NCBI RefSeq assembly: GCF_000336715.1
Contig: NZ_AOMF01000150.1
Coordinates: 1-51,204 of the forward strand
Source: Halococcus thailandensis JCM 13552
Lineage (GTDB): Archaea; Halobacteriota; Halobacteria; Halobacteriales; Halococcaceae
Direction: 5' to 3'
DNA length: 51,204 nucleotides
The notes beneath the pieces are model-generated. The model ran no database searches and was not told the origin of the DNA. It worked only from the letters and a program-made list of their open reading frames with translations. Below are positions 15,921 through 26,031 of the stretch, in pieces; the first letter of the stretch is position 1; every line of letters begins with the position of its first letter. A program made the translations under genes and the position numbers.

Positions 15921-17018
15921 ATGAGCCACTCACGTCAGTTCTGTCCTCGCTGTGGCGATCCCGTCGAGATCGAGCGCGAGAACGGCGAACGGACGCCGCT
16001 CTGTGCGAGCTGTTACTTCGACGAGTTCGAACTCGTCGACGCACCCGACCGCATCGAGGTGCTCGTCTGTGCGACCTGCGGGGCCGTCAGGCGCGGCAAC
16101 CGCTGGGTCGACGTCGGCGCGCGCGACTACACCGAGGTCGCGATCGACGAAGTCACCGAAGCCATCAGCGTGCACGTCGCCGCCGACGAGTTCTCCTGGC
16201 AGGTCGATCCCGAACAGGTCGACGAGAACACCGTCCGGATGCACTGCTATCTCTCGGCGATCGTCCGCGGCGAGTCGGTCGAGGAGGACGTTACGGTCCC
16301 CGTCAAGATCTCGCGGGGCACCTGCACGCGCTGTGGGCGCATCGCCGGCGACTACTACGCGAGCACCGTCCAGATCCGAGCGCGCGGGCGCACGCCGACC
16401 GACCAGGAGACCCAGCGCGCGCTCGATATCGTCACCGACTACGTCGCCGAGCGCGAGGCCGACGGCGATCGCGACGCGTTCATCACCGAGATCGACGAGA
16501 CGAGCGACGGCGCGAACGTCAAGCTCTCGGCGACCAAACTCGGCCAGGGCGTCGCCGAACGCATCGTCCGCCGGTTCGGCGGCGAGATGGACGAATCGGC
16601 GACGCTCGTCACCGAGGACGAGGACGGCGACGAAGTCTATCGCGTCACCTACGCCGTCCATCTGCCGGAGTTCACGCCCGGCGACGTCATCGACGTCGAT
16701 GACGACGACGGCCCGGTGCTGGTCGAGAGCGTCCGCGGCAATCTGAAGGGCGTCCGCGTGACGACGGGCGACCACTACGAGGCCGCCTTCGAGGACGGGA
16801 TCGCACCCGAAGCGACGCGTCTCGGCCGGCGCGCGGACGCCGAGGAGACGACGCTCGTCGCCGTCGAGGACGAGCGGGCCGTCCAGGTGTTGGACCCGGA
16901 GACCTACGCGGCAGAGACGATCCCGCGGCCGTCGTATCTCGATCCCGACGCCGACACCGTCCCGGTGCTCAAGAGTCGTGCGGGGCTGCACGTGCTGCCG
17001 GCGGCCGAAACCGACTAA
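15921..17018 (+). CDS. NMD3-like zinc-binding protein
   Basis: 365 residues. The N-terminal region has CPRCGD and CASC, then CATCG and, at about residue 135, CTRCGR, giving several zinc-binding CxxC knuckles, followed by an OB-like and C-terminal beta region. This is the archaeal homologue of NMD3, the eukaryotic 60S export adaptor, and is thought to act in ribosome biogenesis or large-subunit quality control. It starts at ATG 15921 with TTAA-containing sequence about 27-34 nt upstream. It is divergent from htpX and followed 23 nt later by a tiny membrane-peptide gene. Confidence 0.88.
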   Translation: MSHSRQFCPRCGDPVEIERENGERTPLCASCYFDEFELVDAPDRIEVLVCATCGAVRRGNRWVDVGARDYTEVAIDEVTEAISVHVAADEFSWQVDPEQVDENTVRMHCYLSAIVRGESVEEDVTVPVKISRGTCTRCGRIAGDYYASTVQIRARGRTPTDQETQRALDIVTDYVAEREADGDRDAFITEIDETSDGANVKLSATKLGQGVAERIVRRFGGEMDESATLVTEDEDGDEVYRVTYAVHLPEFTPGDVIDVDDDDGPVLVESVRGNLKGVRVTTGDHYEAAFEDGIAPEATRLGRRADAEETTLVAVEDERAVQVLDPETYAAETIPRPSYLDPDADTVPVLKSRAGLHVLPAAETD

Positions 17019-17041
17019 TCGTCCGGACCACTGGTCGACTC

Positions 17042-17125
17042 ATGAACCGCCAGCAGCTGTTCGCCATCCTGTTCGTCCTCATGATGGTCGGCTCGTCGTT
17101 CACGTACGTGGTCTCGCTCGTCTGA
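17042..17125 (+). CDS. Tiny single-span membrane peptide (27 aa)
   Basis: ATG 17042 to TGA 17123-17125 encodes MNRQQLFAILFVLMMVGSSF followed by TYVVSLV. It is a positively charged start followed by one hydrophobic helix, the pattern of small haloarchaeal membrane proteins that are easily missed. It lies between the NMD3-like gene and the NhaC gene in the same direction, with short gaps on both sides, so it may be cotranscribed with either. Function unknown. Confidence 0.55.
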   Translation: MNRQQLFAILFVLMMVGSSFTYVVSLV

Positions 17126-17172
17126 GCAGTTCGACCGGACGCTCTTTTGTACCCTGTCCCTGAAGGTGGGGC

Positions 17173-18843
17173 ATGCCGCTCGAACCCATCGCGGCCGGCC
17201 CGTGGGCGCTGGTACCGGCGCTGCTGGCCATCTCGCTGGCGTGGTACGTCCGGGACGCGCTCATCGGCTTGTTCGTCGGGATCGCCGGCGGCGCGGTCGT
17301 CTACGGGCTCTTTCGCCCCGAAGTCGTCGGCGTGCCGGCCGGGCTCGACGGGCCACTGGGAACGCTCCTCGGCGGCCTGCTCGGCATCACGGTGATCCCC
17401 GAACTCGTCGCCACGTCGCCGCTGTTCGCCGATCCCTGGTACGTGAAGAACGTGCTGCTCGCCCTCTTCGCGATCGGCGGGCTGATGGGGCTGATGATCC
17501 GCGCCGGGGCGATCCGCGGCGTGCTGGAGGCGCTCGCCAGCCGCGTCGAATCACCCGCCGACGCGGAGAAAGCCTCCTTCCTCGCGGGGATCATCATCCA
17601 CATCGACGACTACTTCAACTGCTTAGTTGTGGGCTCGATGATGCGCCCGCTGACCGACGAACACGACGTCTCGCGGGCGAAACTCGCCTACTACGTCGAT
17701 AGCGCCGGCAGCCCGGCTGCCCGCCTCGCTTTCTACTCGACCTGGGGCGTCGCGCTCGTCGGGTTCATCGGAGCCGGCATCACCGCCGCCGCGAAACAGA
17801 ACGTCCTCCCCGCGGGGATGTCGGGCTACGTCACACAGACCGGCGACGGCCTCCAGGCGGCCACCGATGCGGTCTGGCCGCTGTTTTTCAACACGCTCGG
17901 ATTCGCCTTCTACTCGTGGGTCGCGCTCGTCGTCGCCGCGCTGGTCGCCTGGCAGGTGCTTCCCAATATCTTCGGGATGGGCGAGGAGGAAGAACGCGCC
18001 CGCAACGGCGGTGGCGTCGTGGGTCCCGACGACGATCCCCTGGTCTCCGACGAGATGGCGAACTACGAGATGTACGAGGGCGCGACCCCCGACTGGCGCA
18101 ACTTCGCCATCCCCGTGCTCACCATCGTCGGCATCGGCCTGCTGGCGATGTTCTGGCGCTCCTCGCCCGTGCTGAACGCACCGCGGATGACGTCGGTGCT
18201 CTCGGCGTTCGGCTACGAGCTGCTCGTCCCCGCGGGCGGCCCGTGGTCGCTCAACATCGGCGAGATCCGACTCGGCCTCGCGTCGATGATGGGGCTGCTC
18301 GTCGGCTTCGTCCTGTTCAGAGTCCGCGGCGACATCCCCTCGAACGGCGACGCGACCGACGCGATGATCAACGGGTTCAAGGGGATCTTCCTCGCGGCCG
18401 CGATCCTCACGCTCGCGATCACCATCCAGAACACCGTCTCGACGCTCGGAATCTCCTCGTTCGTCACCGACTGGTTCCAGGGCGTTCCCGTGGGACTCAT
18501 CCCGGTGCTCGTCTTCGCCGTGACGGCGTTCGTCAGTTTCTCCGACGGGAGTTCCTGGGCGACCTACGGTATCATGTTCCCGATCGTCATCCCCGTGGCG
18601 TTCACCACCGGCGCGAACCTCCCGCTCGCGCTCGGCGCGGTGCTCTCGGGCGGGATCTTCGGCGATCACTGCTCGCCGATCTCCGATACCACAGTATTAT
18701 CCTCGTCGACCAGCGGCGCGGATCACATGGTCCACGTCAGAACACAGATCCCCTACGCGCTCATCTGTGCGACGATCGCCGGCACGCTCTTCCTCGTGCT
18801 CGGCTTCCTCGTTCCGGGGGGTTTCTCGCTCATCCCGTACTGA
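17173..18843 (+). CDS. Na+/H+ antiporter, NhaC family
   Basis: 556 residues with about 12 hydrophobic segments. NhaC-family exchangers move Na+ out against H+ in the cytoplasmic membrane. Characteristic charged and small-residue motifs inside membrane regions are IIIHIDDYFNCLVVGSMMRP, YYVDSAGSPAARLAFYSTW, FSDGSSWATYGIMFPI and the C-terminal GGIFGDHCSPISDTTVLSS. A short soluble, acidic loop lies near residues 275-305. Length is normal for the longer haloarchaeal members. Ion specificity (or an organic substrate) is not provable from sequence. Confidence 0.92.
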   Translation: MPLEPIAAGPWALVPALLAISLAWYVRDALIGLFVGIAGGAVVYGLFRPEVVGVPAGLDGPLGTLLGGLLGITVIPELVATSPLFADPWYVKNVLLALFAIGGLMGLMIRAGAIRGVLEALASRVESPADAEKASFLAGIIIHIDDYFNCLVVGSMMRPLTDEHDVSRAKLAYYVDSAGSPAARLAFYSTWGVALVGFIGAGITAAAKQNVLPAGMSGYVTQTGDGLQAATDAVWPLFFNTLGFAFYSWVALVVAALVAWQVLPNIFGMGEEEERARNGGGVVGPDDDPLVSDEMANYEMYEGATPDWRNFAIPVLTIVGIGLLAMFWRSSPVLNAPRMTSVLSAFGYELLVPAGGPWSLNIGEIRLGLASMMGLLVGFVLFRVRGDIPSNGDATDAMINGFKGIFLAAAILTLAITIQNTVSTLGISSFVTDWFQGVPVGLIPVLVFAVTAFVSFSDGSSWATYGIMFPIVIPVAFTTGANLPLALGAVLSGGIFGDHCSPISDTTVLSSSTSGADHMVHVRTQIPYALICATIAGTLFLVLGFLVPGGFSLIPY

Positions 18844-18870
18844 TCGGGTCGCCGCCCGCGATCCAGTCGT

Positions 18871-20178
<1,308 letters not shown>

Positions 20179-20298
20179 ACACTGTCGTCCATGCGAGATA
20201 GCGATGAACGTTTCGGACGATCATCGTACCGAAGCACGCTACCATCGGCCAATCGAAGTCGGGTGAACGACCGGCTCACGACACGAATTCCTTCGGCT

Positions 20299-22080
20299 TC
20301 AGTCCGTGCCCCAGACGTCCGCGAGCGGGTGATCGTCCGGGTTCGATCGGCTGCTCCGCCGTCCGGTCTGTCGTCCCGATTGGTTTGACCCACCACTACC
20401 GCCGCTGGAATCGGCGCTGCCGGCGTTCGCCGCATCCGGATCGAACGCCGGCAGCTCCGGACTGCTCATCCGATCGACCTGAGCGGCGAACCAGTCGGGC
20501 ATCGCACCACGCGAGCGCCCGAACAGATCGAGCAGGCTCGAATCGGCGAGATACGTTCGCCCGAAGTCGTCGGGCGAGCGCACGACGCGGCCACAGGCCT
20601 GGATGACGGTCTTGAGCGCCGTCCGGTAGTACCAGCCCCACTGGCCGTCTTCGAGCCGGCGGGCGACGCGCGAATCGCGCGTGTTCGGATAGGGGGCCTT
20701 GCAGAGCACCTGCCAGCGCGCGCGATCGCCGGCCAGATCGAGCGCCTCCTCCATCTTCACCGAAACGAACAGTTCGGGATCGTCGGTCGCGAGCCACGAA
20801 CTCAGCTGTGCGTCCCTGTCGTCGCTATCGTGCGTCCTGATGCGCCCGTCGACCCCGAACTCCCGGAGTCGGTCGGCGAGACGCTCGGCGATCGCGTAGG
20901 AGTGGGCGTGGACGATCCCCTTCTCGTCGTCGTGTTTCGCCAGTAGTCGAACGAGCAGTCGGGCGACCTCCGGGATCGTGTCGTCGCGATGCTCGTAGGT
21001 CATCTTCCCCTGGGTCACGTCGTACAGCGGGCGGTTCTCGACCGGAAAGGTGTGTGAGATGTCCACCAGCGCGGTCTTTGCGGGATCGAGACCCACACCG
21101 CGGCAGAACCCTTCCTTGTCGAGAATCGTCGCCGAGAGCAAGACGAATGTGTTGCCACGCTCCCAGACGGTGTGGTTGAGATATCGCTCCGGCGCGAGCG
21201 GTTTGATCGTCACTGGGCTCCCCTCGCCCGCGCTGTCGACGACCCACGTGCTCGCGCTCGCCGGATCGCGGTAGTCGGAGACGAACCACTTCAGATTCGA
21301 GATGAGCTCCTGCAGGCGATCGCGCTCGGTGACTTCGGCGATCGAGAGCTCCTCGGCCCCCACGAGGGTATCCTTCCGGCGCGTGCAAACGTCGACGAGT
21401 CGGTCGGCAAAGCGTGCGGCCGCCTCCGGACCGTCGATCTCGGGGACCGTGATCTCGTCCCAGACGGGTACCGTGGAGGGGCGGAGGTCGATCGTCGCGT
21501 ACATCTCGGCCCACTCGGCGAGCCCGTGGGCCTCGTCGATCACGACGACGTCGCGCCGGCCGAAGGACTCGGAGCCGGCGGTCTGCATGAAGTAAGCGAG
21601 CGTCATCGCCGCGATCGAGCGGTTCGAGGCGATAGCGCGATCGGAGAAATACGGACAGCGATGGCGGATCGAGCAGTCGAAGCCGCTCTCGCGGGCGCAC
21701 GGCGCGCGATCGACCGGGGTGTCGGTCTCACCGGGCAGGAGACAGCTGTAGTTGCGCTTGCCACGGATCACCTGGAGATCCGACAAGAGAGGATCGGCGG
21801 CGACGTCGTCGAGCTGGGAGACCTGCGGGGTGGTGTAGTACGCGCCGATGGCGTCCTGGGGGTCGGCCTCGTCGGGCTGGCGCGCACAGCCGGCGATGGC
21901 ACGAGCGAGCAGCGATTTCCCGGAGCCGGTCGGCGCGCGCACGAGCACCACGTCGTTGTCCGACTCGAGCGCCTCACCGATCTTTCCGAGCGCTCGCTGC
22001 TGGGTGCCGCGATAGGAAGGAGCGGGAAACTCGGCGGTGAGGCGCGCGGGGTCCACACGAAGGGAACTACTGTGCGGCAC
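20299..22080 (-). CDS. XPD/Rad3-like ATP-dependent DNA helicase with Fe-S cysteines
   Basis: 593 residues from a GTG at 22080; a second GTG at 22056 is also possible, and longer upstream frames show no similarity. Walker A is APTGSGKS near residue 45 and the DEAH box lies in VVVIDEAHGL. Four cysteines between them (NYSC, APC, FDC, RCP) are arranged as in the Fe-S domain of XPD/DinG helicases. Helicase-domain-2 motifs include VLLSATI, FVSVKMEEALDL and the arginine-finger region VIQACGRVVRS. The last ~55 residues are a Ser/Gly-rich tail. A role in DNA repair or replication-fork processing is inferred from family. Confidence 0.88.
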   Translation of the reverse strand: MPHSSSLRVDPARLTAEFPAPSYRGTQQRALGKIGEALESDNDVVLVRAPTGSGKSLLARAIAGCARQPDEADPQDAIGAYYTTPQVSQLDDVAADPLLSDLQVIRGKRNYSCLLPGETDTPVDRAPCARESGFDCSIRHRCPYFSDRAIASNRSIAAMTLAYFMQTAGSESFGRRDVVVIDEAHGLAEWAEMYATIDLRPSTVPVWDEITVPEIDGPEAAARFADRLVDVCTRRKDTLVGAEELSIAEVTERDRLQELISNLKWFVSDYRDPASASTWVVDSAGEGSPVTIKPLAPERYLNHTVWERGNTFVLLSATILDKEGFCRGVGLDPAKTALVDISHTFPVENRPLYDVTQGKMTYEHRDDTIPEVARLLVRLLAKHDDEKGIVHAHSYAIAERLADRLREFGVDGRIRTHDSDDRDAQLSSWLATDDPELFVSVKMEEALDLAGDRARWQVLCKAPYPNTRDSRVARRLEDGQWGWYYRTALKTVIQACGRVVRSPDDFGRTYLADSSLLDLFGRSRGAMPDWFAAQVDRMSSPELPAFDPDAANAGSADSSGGSGGSNQSGRQTGRRSSRSNPDDHPLADVWGTD

Positions 22081-22126
22081 GTAAATCCTCCGAGCGACGT
22101 AGATGAACCAGCCGCCATGAAACGCA

Positions 22127-22336
22127 CTACGCCCGCTCGTCGAGGGCGGCAACGTCGGCCGCCCGTGGATTCTCGGGTAGTTCGTCGATGCAGTCGTAGC
22201 AGAGGAAATGCTCCGAATCGTCGGTAAACTCGAGCGTGAGACCGCCGCTCTCGTCGCCGCCGAACGTCCAGAGATTGGCGACGCCGCCAGCGATCTGCAC
22301 CGACCGCCCACAGCCGTCACACGGCTCGGTGGCCAT
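22127..22336 (-). CDS. Small zinc-finger protein, unknown function
   Basis: 69 residues from MATEPCDGCGRSVQIAGG. Two CxxC knuckles (CDGC and CYDC) would bind one zinc; the middle contains IANLWTF-like and FTDDSEHFLC segments. It looks like a conserved haloarchaeal small-protein family; the name is not certain. The ATG at 22336 is used because homology-like sequence starts there. It lies 46 nt upstream of the helicase gene in the same direction and may be cotranscribed with it. Confidence 0.75.
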   Translation of the reverse strand: MATEPCDGCGRSVQIAGGVANLWTFGGDESGGLTLEFTDDSEHFLCYDCIDELPENPRAADVAALDERA

Positions 22337-22455
22337 GATTCTGATCGGGTGTGGACGCGGATAGCACTTTCTCAACGATGATGGCTTGAGGAGACCGAAC
22401 TCGATGATCCGGTTGCCAATTGTGACCGCCCGCACAGCGCGACTACTGACGACAA

Positions 22456-22551
22456 TGAGGGACCGCAACCGCCCCGCACAGCCCACATACCTCCCCAGCC
22501 GATTCGCTCGCTGCGTTCGCTTCGCTCACGTCGCTCGCTCATCCCTCGCAC
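22456..22551 (-). repeat. Intergenic repeat family 2, copy D (minus orientation)
   Basis: The 334-bp gap 22337-22670 has no gene. Its minus strand matches copy C: CTCATCCCTCGCAC (22538-22551), CCGATTCGCTC (22499-22509), CCTCCC (22490-22495) and ACAGCCCACAT (22478-22488), in the same order. A 17-bp perfect hairpin GCGCACC-TTC-GGTGCGC adjoins it at 22557-22573. CTTATGG at 22643-22649 is the TATA element of the next gene. Confidence 0.7.
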
Positions 22552-22670
22552 GAGTCGCGCACCTTCGGTGCGCTCCCGCGCGCCACCGCAATCGATGGTG
22601 GATCGAGAGGTTTCCGACCAGCCGCTACCGCCGAGCGTGAACTTATGGCCCGTCCGCTCCTCGCGTCCAC

Positions 22671-23597
22671 ATGCGCGTTCTGGTCACCGGTGCGACGGGT
22701 TTCGTCGGCAGTCGGCTCGTGCCCGCGCTCCTCGCGGCGGGTCACGAGGTGGTCGTGCTCACCCGCGACGCTGACGGCTACGACGGGCCGGCCGCGGACG
22801 TCCGCGAGGGTGACATCCTCGATCCGGGGAGCTTCGAGGGTGCTCTCGACGGCTGTGAAGCAGCCTACTATCTCATCCACTCGATGGACTCGGGCACTGG
22901 TTTCGCCGCGCGCGATCGGAAGGCAGCACACAACTTCCAGCGCGCGGCGAGCGAGGCGGGTGTCTCTCGAGTGCTCTATCTCGGTGGGCTCGGCGAGACG
23001 CGTGAGCGACTCTCGGAACATCTCCAGTCGCGCCGCGAGGTCGAGACGATCCTCGAAAAGGGATCGTTCGATCTCACGACGCTTCGGGCGGCGATCATCA
23101 TCGGCGACGGCTCGTCGAGTTTCGCGATGGTCGAGCAGCTCGTCCACCGCCTGCCGGTGATGGTCACGCCGACCTGGGTGCGCACCGAGTGCCAGCCGAT
23201 CGCCATCGCCGACGTCGTGAGCTATCTCGTCGGCGTGCTCGACGTTCCTGAAACCGCCGCCGACACCTACGAGATCGGCGGCCCCGAGGTGCTCAGCTAC
23301 CAGGAACTGCTCCGGCGCACGGCCGCGATCGCGGGGCGATCGCTCCACATCGTCCCGGTGCCGGTGCTCTCGCCACAGCTCTCGGCCTACTGGGTCGATC
23401 TCGTCACCAGCGTCCCGAGATCGGTCGCCCACCCGCTGATTTTGGGGCTGAAAAACCGCGTCGTCGTCACCGACACGCGCATCGAAGAACTGGTCCCGAT
23501 CGAGCGCACGGAGTTCGAGACGGCCGTCGAGCGGGCGCTCGGCGTCGCAGCCGAGCCCGCACCCGAACGCCCCGCCGAACGCGCGCGGGCGAACTGA
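22671..23597 (+). CDS. NAD(P)-binding atypical SDR / epimerase-like protein
   Basis: 308 residues. The N-terminus MRVLVTGATGFVGSRLVPAL is a Rossmann dinucleotide-binding motif (GxxGxxG). The family resembles YbjT/NmrA-like atypical SDRs: YYLIHSMDSG replaces the active-site region and there is no clear YxxxK pair, so it may bind rather than turn over a substrate. The C-terminal third contains PTWVRTECQPIAIADV and TYEIGGPEVLSYQELL, typical of the group. Translation probably couples to the next gene, whose ATG overlaps this TGA by one base. Confidence 0.85.
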   Translation: MRVLVTGATGFVGSRLVPALLAAGHEVVVLTRDADGYDGPAADVREGDILDPGSFEGALDGCEAAYYLIHSMDSGTGFAARDRKAAHNFQRAASEAGVSRVLYLGGLGETRERLSEHLQSRREVETILEKGSFDLTTLRAAIIIGDGSSSFAMVEQLVHRLPVMVTPTWVRTECQPIAIADVVSYLVGVLDVPETAADTYEIGGPEVLSYQELLRRTAAIAGRSLHIVPVPVLSPQLSAYWVDLVTSVPRSVAHPLILGLKNRVVVTDTRIEELVPIERTEFETAVERALGVAAEPAPERPAERARAN

Positions 23598-24322
23598 TGA
23601 GCGGCCCCGAGTTCGGCGAGACGTGGACCTACGAGAGTATCGTCGGCGCGCTCCCCGGCATCGAGGTCTCGACGACGCTCGCGCTCGCCATCCAGCTCGG
23701 CGTCTTCGAGGTGGGCGTGATCGTGCTCGCCTGGTACTACGACCTCTGGAACGTCGCGCTCGCGGGGAGCGCCGCCGTCTTCGTCGCCGGCATCGGTTCG
23801 ATCGAGATGGTCCGCGTCGCCCGGCGCATCCGCAGCGTCGAGATGCCGACCGCCTATCGCCGACTACTGTTCGGCTCGAACATGGAGGTCGTGCTGGCGG
23901 TACTCGCCTTCAGCGCGATGCTCACCTACCTGTTCGTGCCCAATCCCGCGAGCGGCCGCGCGCCGTTTCTCGATCGCCTGCTCGGGCCGAACCCACCGGT
24001 CCTGGTCGTCTACTTCCTGCTCATGGTGCTCTGGGACGTCTGCTATCGCATCGGCACGGGCTGGTGGGCGACGGTGACGGCCGTCTGGCGCTCCTACCGC
24101 TATGTCTTCGACGACGAGACTGCACGAACGCTACTGCAGGCCGACGTCGAGACGATCGCGTTCGGCCTGCTCCAGCTCCTGCTCGTCCCGTTCGTGCTCG
24201 ACTATCCCGTGCTCCTCGCCGTGTTGCTCGCACACGTCTCGGCGGTCGTCGTGGTGACAGGCGTCTCGATGTGGTTGCTGTGGCACAACGGGGAGGGCGA
24301 TGCGGGCGCTACCGCGATTTGA
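23597..24322 (+). CDS. Multi-pass membrane protein, unknown function
   Basis: 241 residues with six or seven hydrophobic segments (about 25-47, 50-70, 95-112, 130-150, 185-205 and 207-230). Charged loops include RVARRIRSVEMPTAYRRLLFGSNME and WRSYRYVFDDETARTLLQAD. No known transporter motif is seen; it probably belongs to an uncharacterised haloarchaeal family. TGATG overlap with the preceding SDR gene suggests the two products act together, perhaps on a lipid or quinone substrate, which is speculative. Its 3' end overlaps the convergent DUF5786-like gene by 14 nt. Confidence 0.75.
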   Translation: MSGPEFGETWTYESIVGALPGIEVSTTLALAIQLGVFEVGVIVLAWYYDLWNVALAGSAAVFVAGIGSIEMVRVARRIRSVEMPTAYRRLLFGSNMEVVLAVLAFSAMLTYLFVPNPASGRAPFLDRLLGPNPPVLVVYFLLMVLWDVCYRIGTGWWATVTAVWRSYRYVFDDETARTLLQADVETIAFGLLQLLLVPFVLDYPVLLAVLLAHVSAVVVVTGVSMWLLWHNGEGDAGATAI

Positions 24323-24482
24323 TCTCGCGGAACTGCGCGAGGAGATCCTCGGTATCGTCCGCAACGTCGTACTCGACGGTTCCCTCGTAATCGCTGCGCT
24401 CGTCGTCGCTACTCGCATCGACCGCACTGGCTTTCTCCTCGCGGCGCTGGTGTTCGGCCGCGTCATAGGCACCCATTGACAT
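24309..24482 (-). CDS. DUF5786-like small haloarchaeal protein
   Basis: 57 residues starting MSMGAYDAAEHQRREEKASA and ending EDLLAQFREIKSR. Very acidic and probably partly disordered. The start sequence MSMGAYD and the C-terminal LLxQFxEIKS pattern match a haloarchaeal family I recall as DUF5786; function unknown. A second Met two codons on (24476) is possible. It is convergent with, and overlaps, the membrane-protein gene. Confidence 0.78.
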   Translation of the reverse strand: MSMGAYDAAEHQRREEKASAVDASSDDERSDYEGTVEYDVADDTEDLLAQFREIKSR

Positions 24483-24603
24483 AGTGATACACTGTGTCGT
24501 TGTTCACTCACGACCATGAATGTATCGGTGGTGAGGATCCCGACAGATCGACACCGACCGGCACGATCGACACGGGTAAACGCCCGGCCCGCCTCGAAGG
24601 ATC

Positions 24604-25602
24604 GTGGCCGGACCGCTCCGTTTCCGTCGTTCCCACGACCACTGGGATCTCGCTCGTCTCCGTCGTGACCTCTACGAACCGCTCGATGCATCGATCGGCG
24701 CACGACTCACGACCCCCTGGTTCAAGCCGCCGCGTGGCTACACTGGTCGCCGACTCGAGATGGACAACGGCGACCGCGCGCTCTTCGTCTGGAACGACGA
24801 CGCCTTCTGGCTCGGCAACACCCAGACCCCGGAAGCGCTCTGGCGCACCGAGAAGTACGATTTCACGGAGGTTCCCTACCCCGTGTCGCGCTGGGCACAG
24901 CGCGAACTGCTCGCCGAACTGGAGCTGCAGGACCCGTGGCTCGCCCGGTACGAACACCTCTCGTGGTTCTTCCTCCCGGTGTTCTTCTCGAAGGACGGCC
25001 GCGAGAGTACGCGCACCTTCTTCGCCGATCACGCCGCGGGCTTTCCCGACGCCGACCGCGACGCGGCGCTCGGCTTCTACGAACGGTTCCTCTCGACGGG
25101 GGTGCTCGACGACTATCGCTACACAATGGCTTCAAAACTCGGCACCAGCGAGCGCCTCGATCGAACCCGCATGAGCGCGACGATGGCCGAGTTCAACGCC
25201 GCGAAACTGCTCGCCGACGCCGGCTACGCCGTCCGTCCGGAGATCGAGCTGGACTCGGGCTACGCACTCGATTTCCGGGCGACGAGAGATGGCGAGAGCA
25301 CGCTCGTCGAGGTCACGCGACCGAGCCGTCCAACCGGTCGGGCGGCCGACACGCCGACGGCGGCCGCCCGCGAGACGGCGCTCTCGAAGACCGATGGCCA
25401 GCTCGCCGCCCATCCCGGGACGGTGCTGTTCGTCGACTGTAGCTCCTTTCGTGACGACGAATGGGCCGCCCTCACGGGCGAGCGATCGGGCGTCGGCTAC
25501 CGTCCGGCGGTCGTCTTCCGCGCACGGCCGGACGGCTCCATCACGGGCTATTGCGACGGCGAAATGGCACTCGATCTCACTGCGGCCGGCATCGATCCGT
25601 AA
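24604..25602 (+). CDS. DUF5784-like protein with nuclease-like C-terminal domain
   Basis: 332 residues from a GTG start (TATA-like GGTAAACG at 24576-24583, about 27 nt upstream). The N-terminal half has conserved TPWFKPPRGY, MDNGDRALFVWNDDAFWLGNT and FFLPVFFSKDGRESTR. Residues ~193-245 resemble a PD-(D/E)xK nuclease core: Glu197 in AEFNAAKLLADAGY, Asp223 in YALDFRA and Glu236 in LVEVTRP, but with Thr where the catalytic Lys usually is. The family is haloarchaeal and uncharacterised; a DNA-related role is an inference. Confidence 0.75.
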   Translation: MAGPLRFRRSHDHWDLARLRRDLYEPLDASIGARLTTPWFKPPRGYTGRRLEMDNGDRALFVWNDDAFWLGNTQTPEALWRTEKYDFTEVPYPVSRWAQRELLAELELQDPWLARYEHLSWFFLPVFFSKDGRESTRTFFADHAAGFPDADRDAALGFYERFLSTGVLDDYRYTMASKLGTSERLDRTRMSATMAEFNAAKLLADAGYAVRPEIELDSGYALDFRATRDGESTLVEVTRPSRPTGRAADTPTAAARETALSKTDGQLAAHPGTVLFVDCSSFRDDEWAALTGERSGVGYRPAVVFRARPDGSITGYCDGEMALDLTAAGIDP

Positions 25603-25621
25603 CGACGCGCAACCGCACGCC

Positions 25622-25909
25622 TCACAGCGAGACCGGTTCGTGGCCCTCGACGCCGAGCGCCGTCGGATCGCGGTCGGAGTAGTTCTTGCGACCGATCGCT
25701 CCCTCGCCGATCGCGCTGTAGGTGGTGAGTCGTGCCTCTTCGGCGGACTCGAAGGTCATCGGCTCCACGCGGGAGAGCGCGTCGCCGAAGGTCTCCGCCC
25801 CGTTCGGCAGCGGGATCTCGAGATCGCCGTGGGCCGTGATGAGCTCGTCCGTCGTGATCGGGTAGCTGTGCGCATCGAGTCGCTCGTCCACGTCCGCCAT
25901 GAACTGCAT
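25622..25909 (-). CDS. DUF5789-like haloarchaeal protein
   Basis: 95 residues from MQFMADVDERLDAHSYP. Conserved parts are TTDELITAHGDLEIPLPNG, SAEEARLTTYSAIGEGAIGRK and YSDRDPTALG, which match a haloarchaeal family I recall as DUF5789; function unknown. An upstream ATG at 25936 is in frame, but it lies inside TTTATG, exactly where the TATA box should be for the 25909 start (27 nt upstream), so the shorter form is preferred. Confidence 0.75.
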   Translation of the reverse strand: MQFMADVDERLDAHSYPITTDELITAHGDLEIPLPNGAETFGDALSRVEPMTFESAEEARLTTYSAIGEGAIGRKNYSDRDPTALGVEGHEPVSL

Positions 25910-26031
25910 GATAGATCGGGATAGACGAACCTTCATAAACGTTGTCTGGAGATTCTCCCCGTGACCTAGTAGATCATCTAGGAGTGGGGTCGCCCAGAAC
26001 GGACTTATTCGCGGCCCGTCTCCATCGGCCA

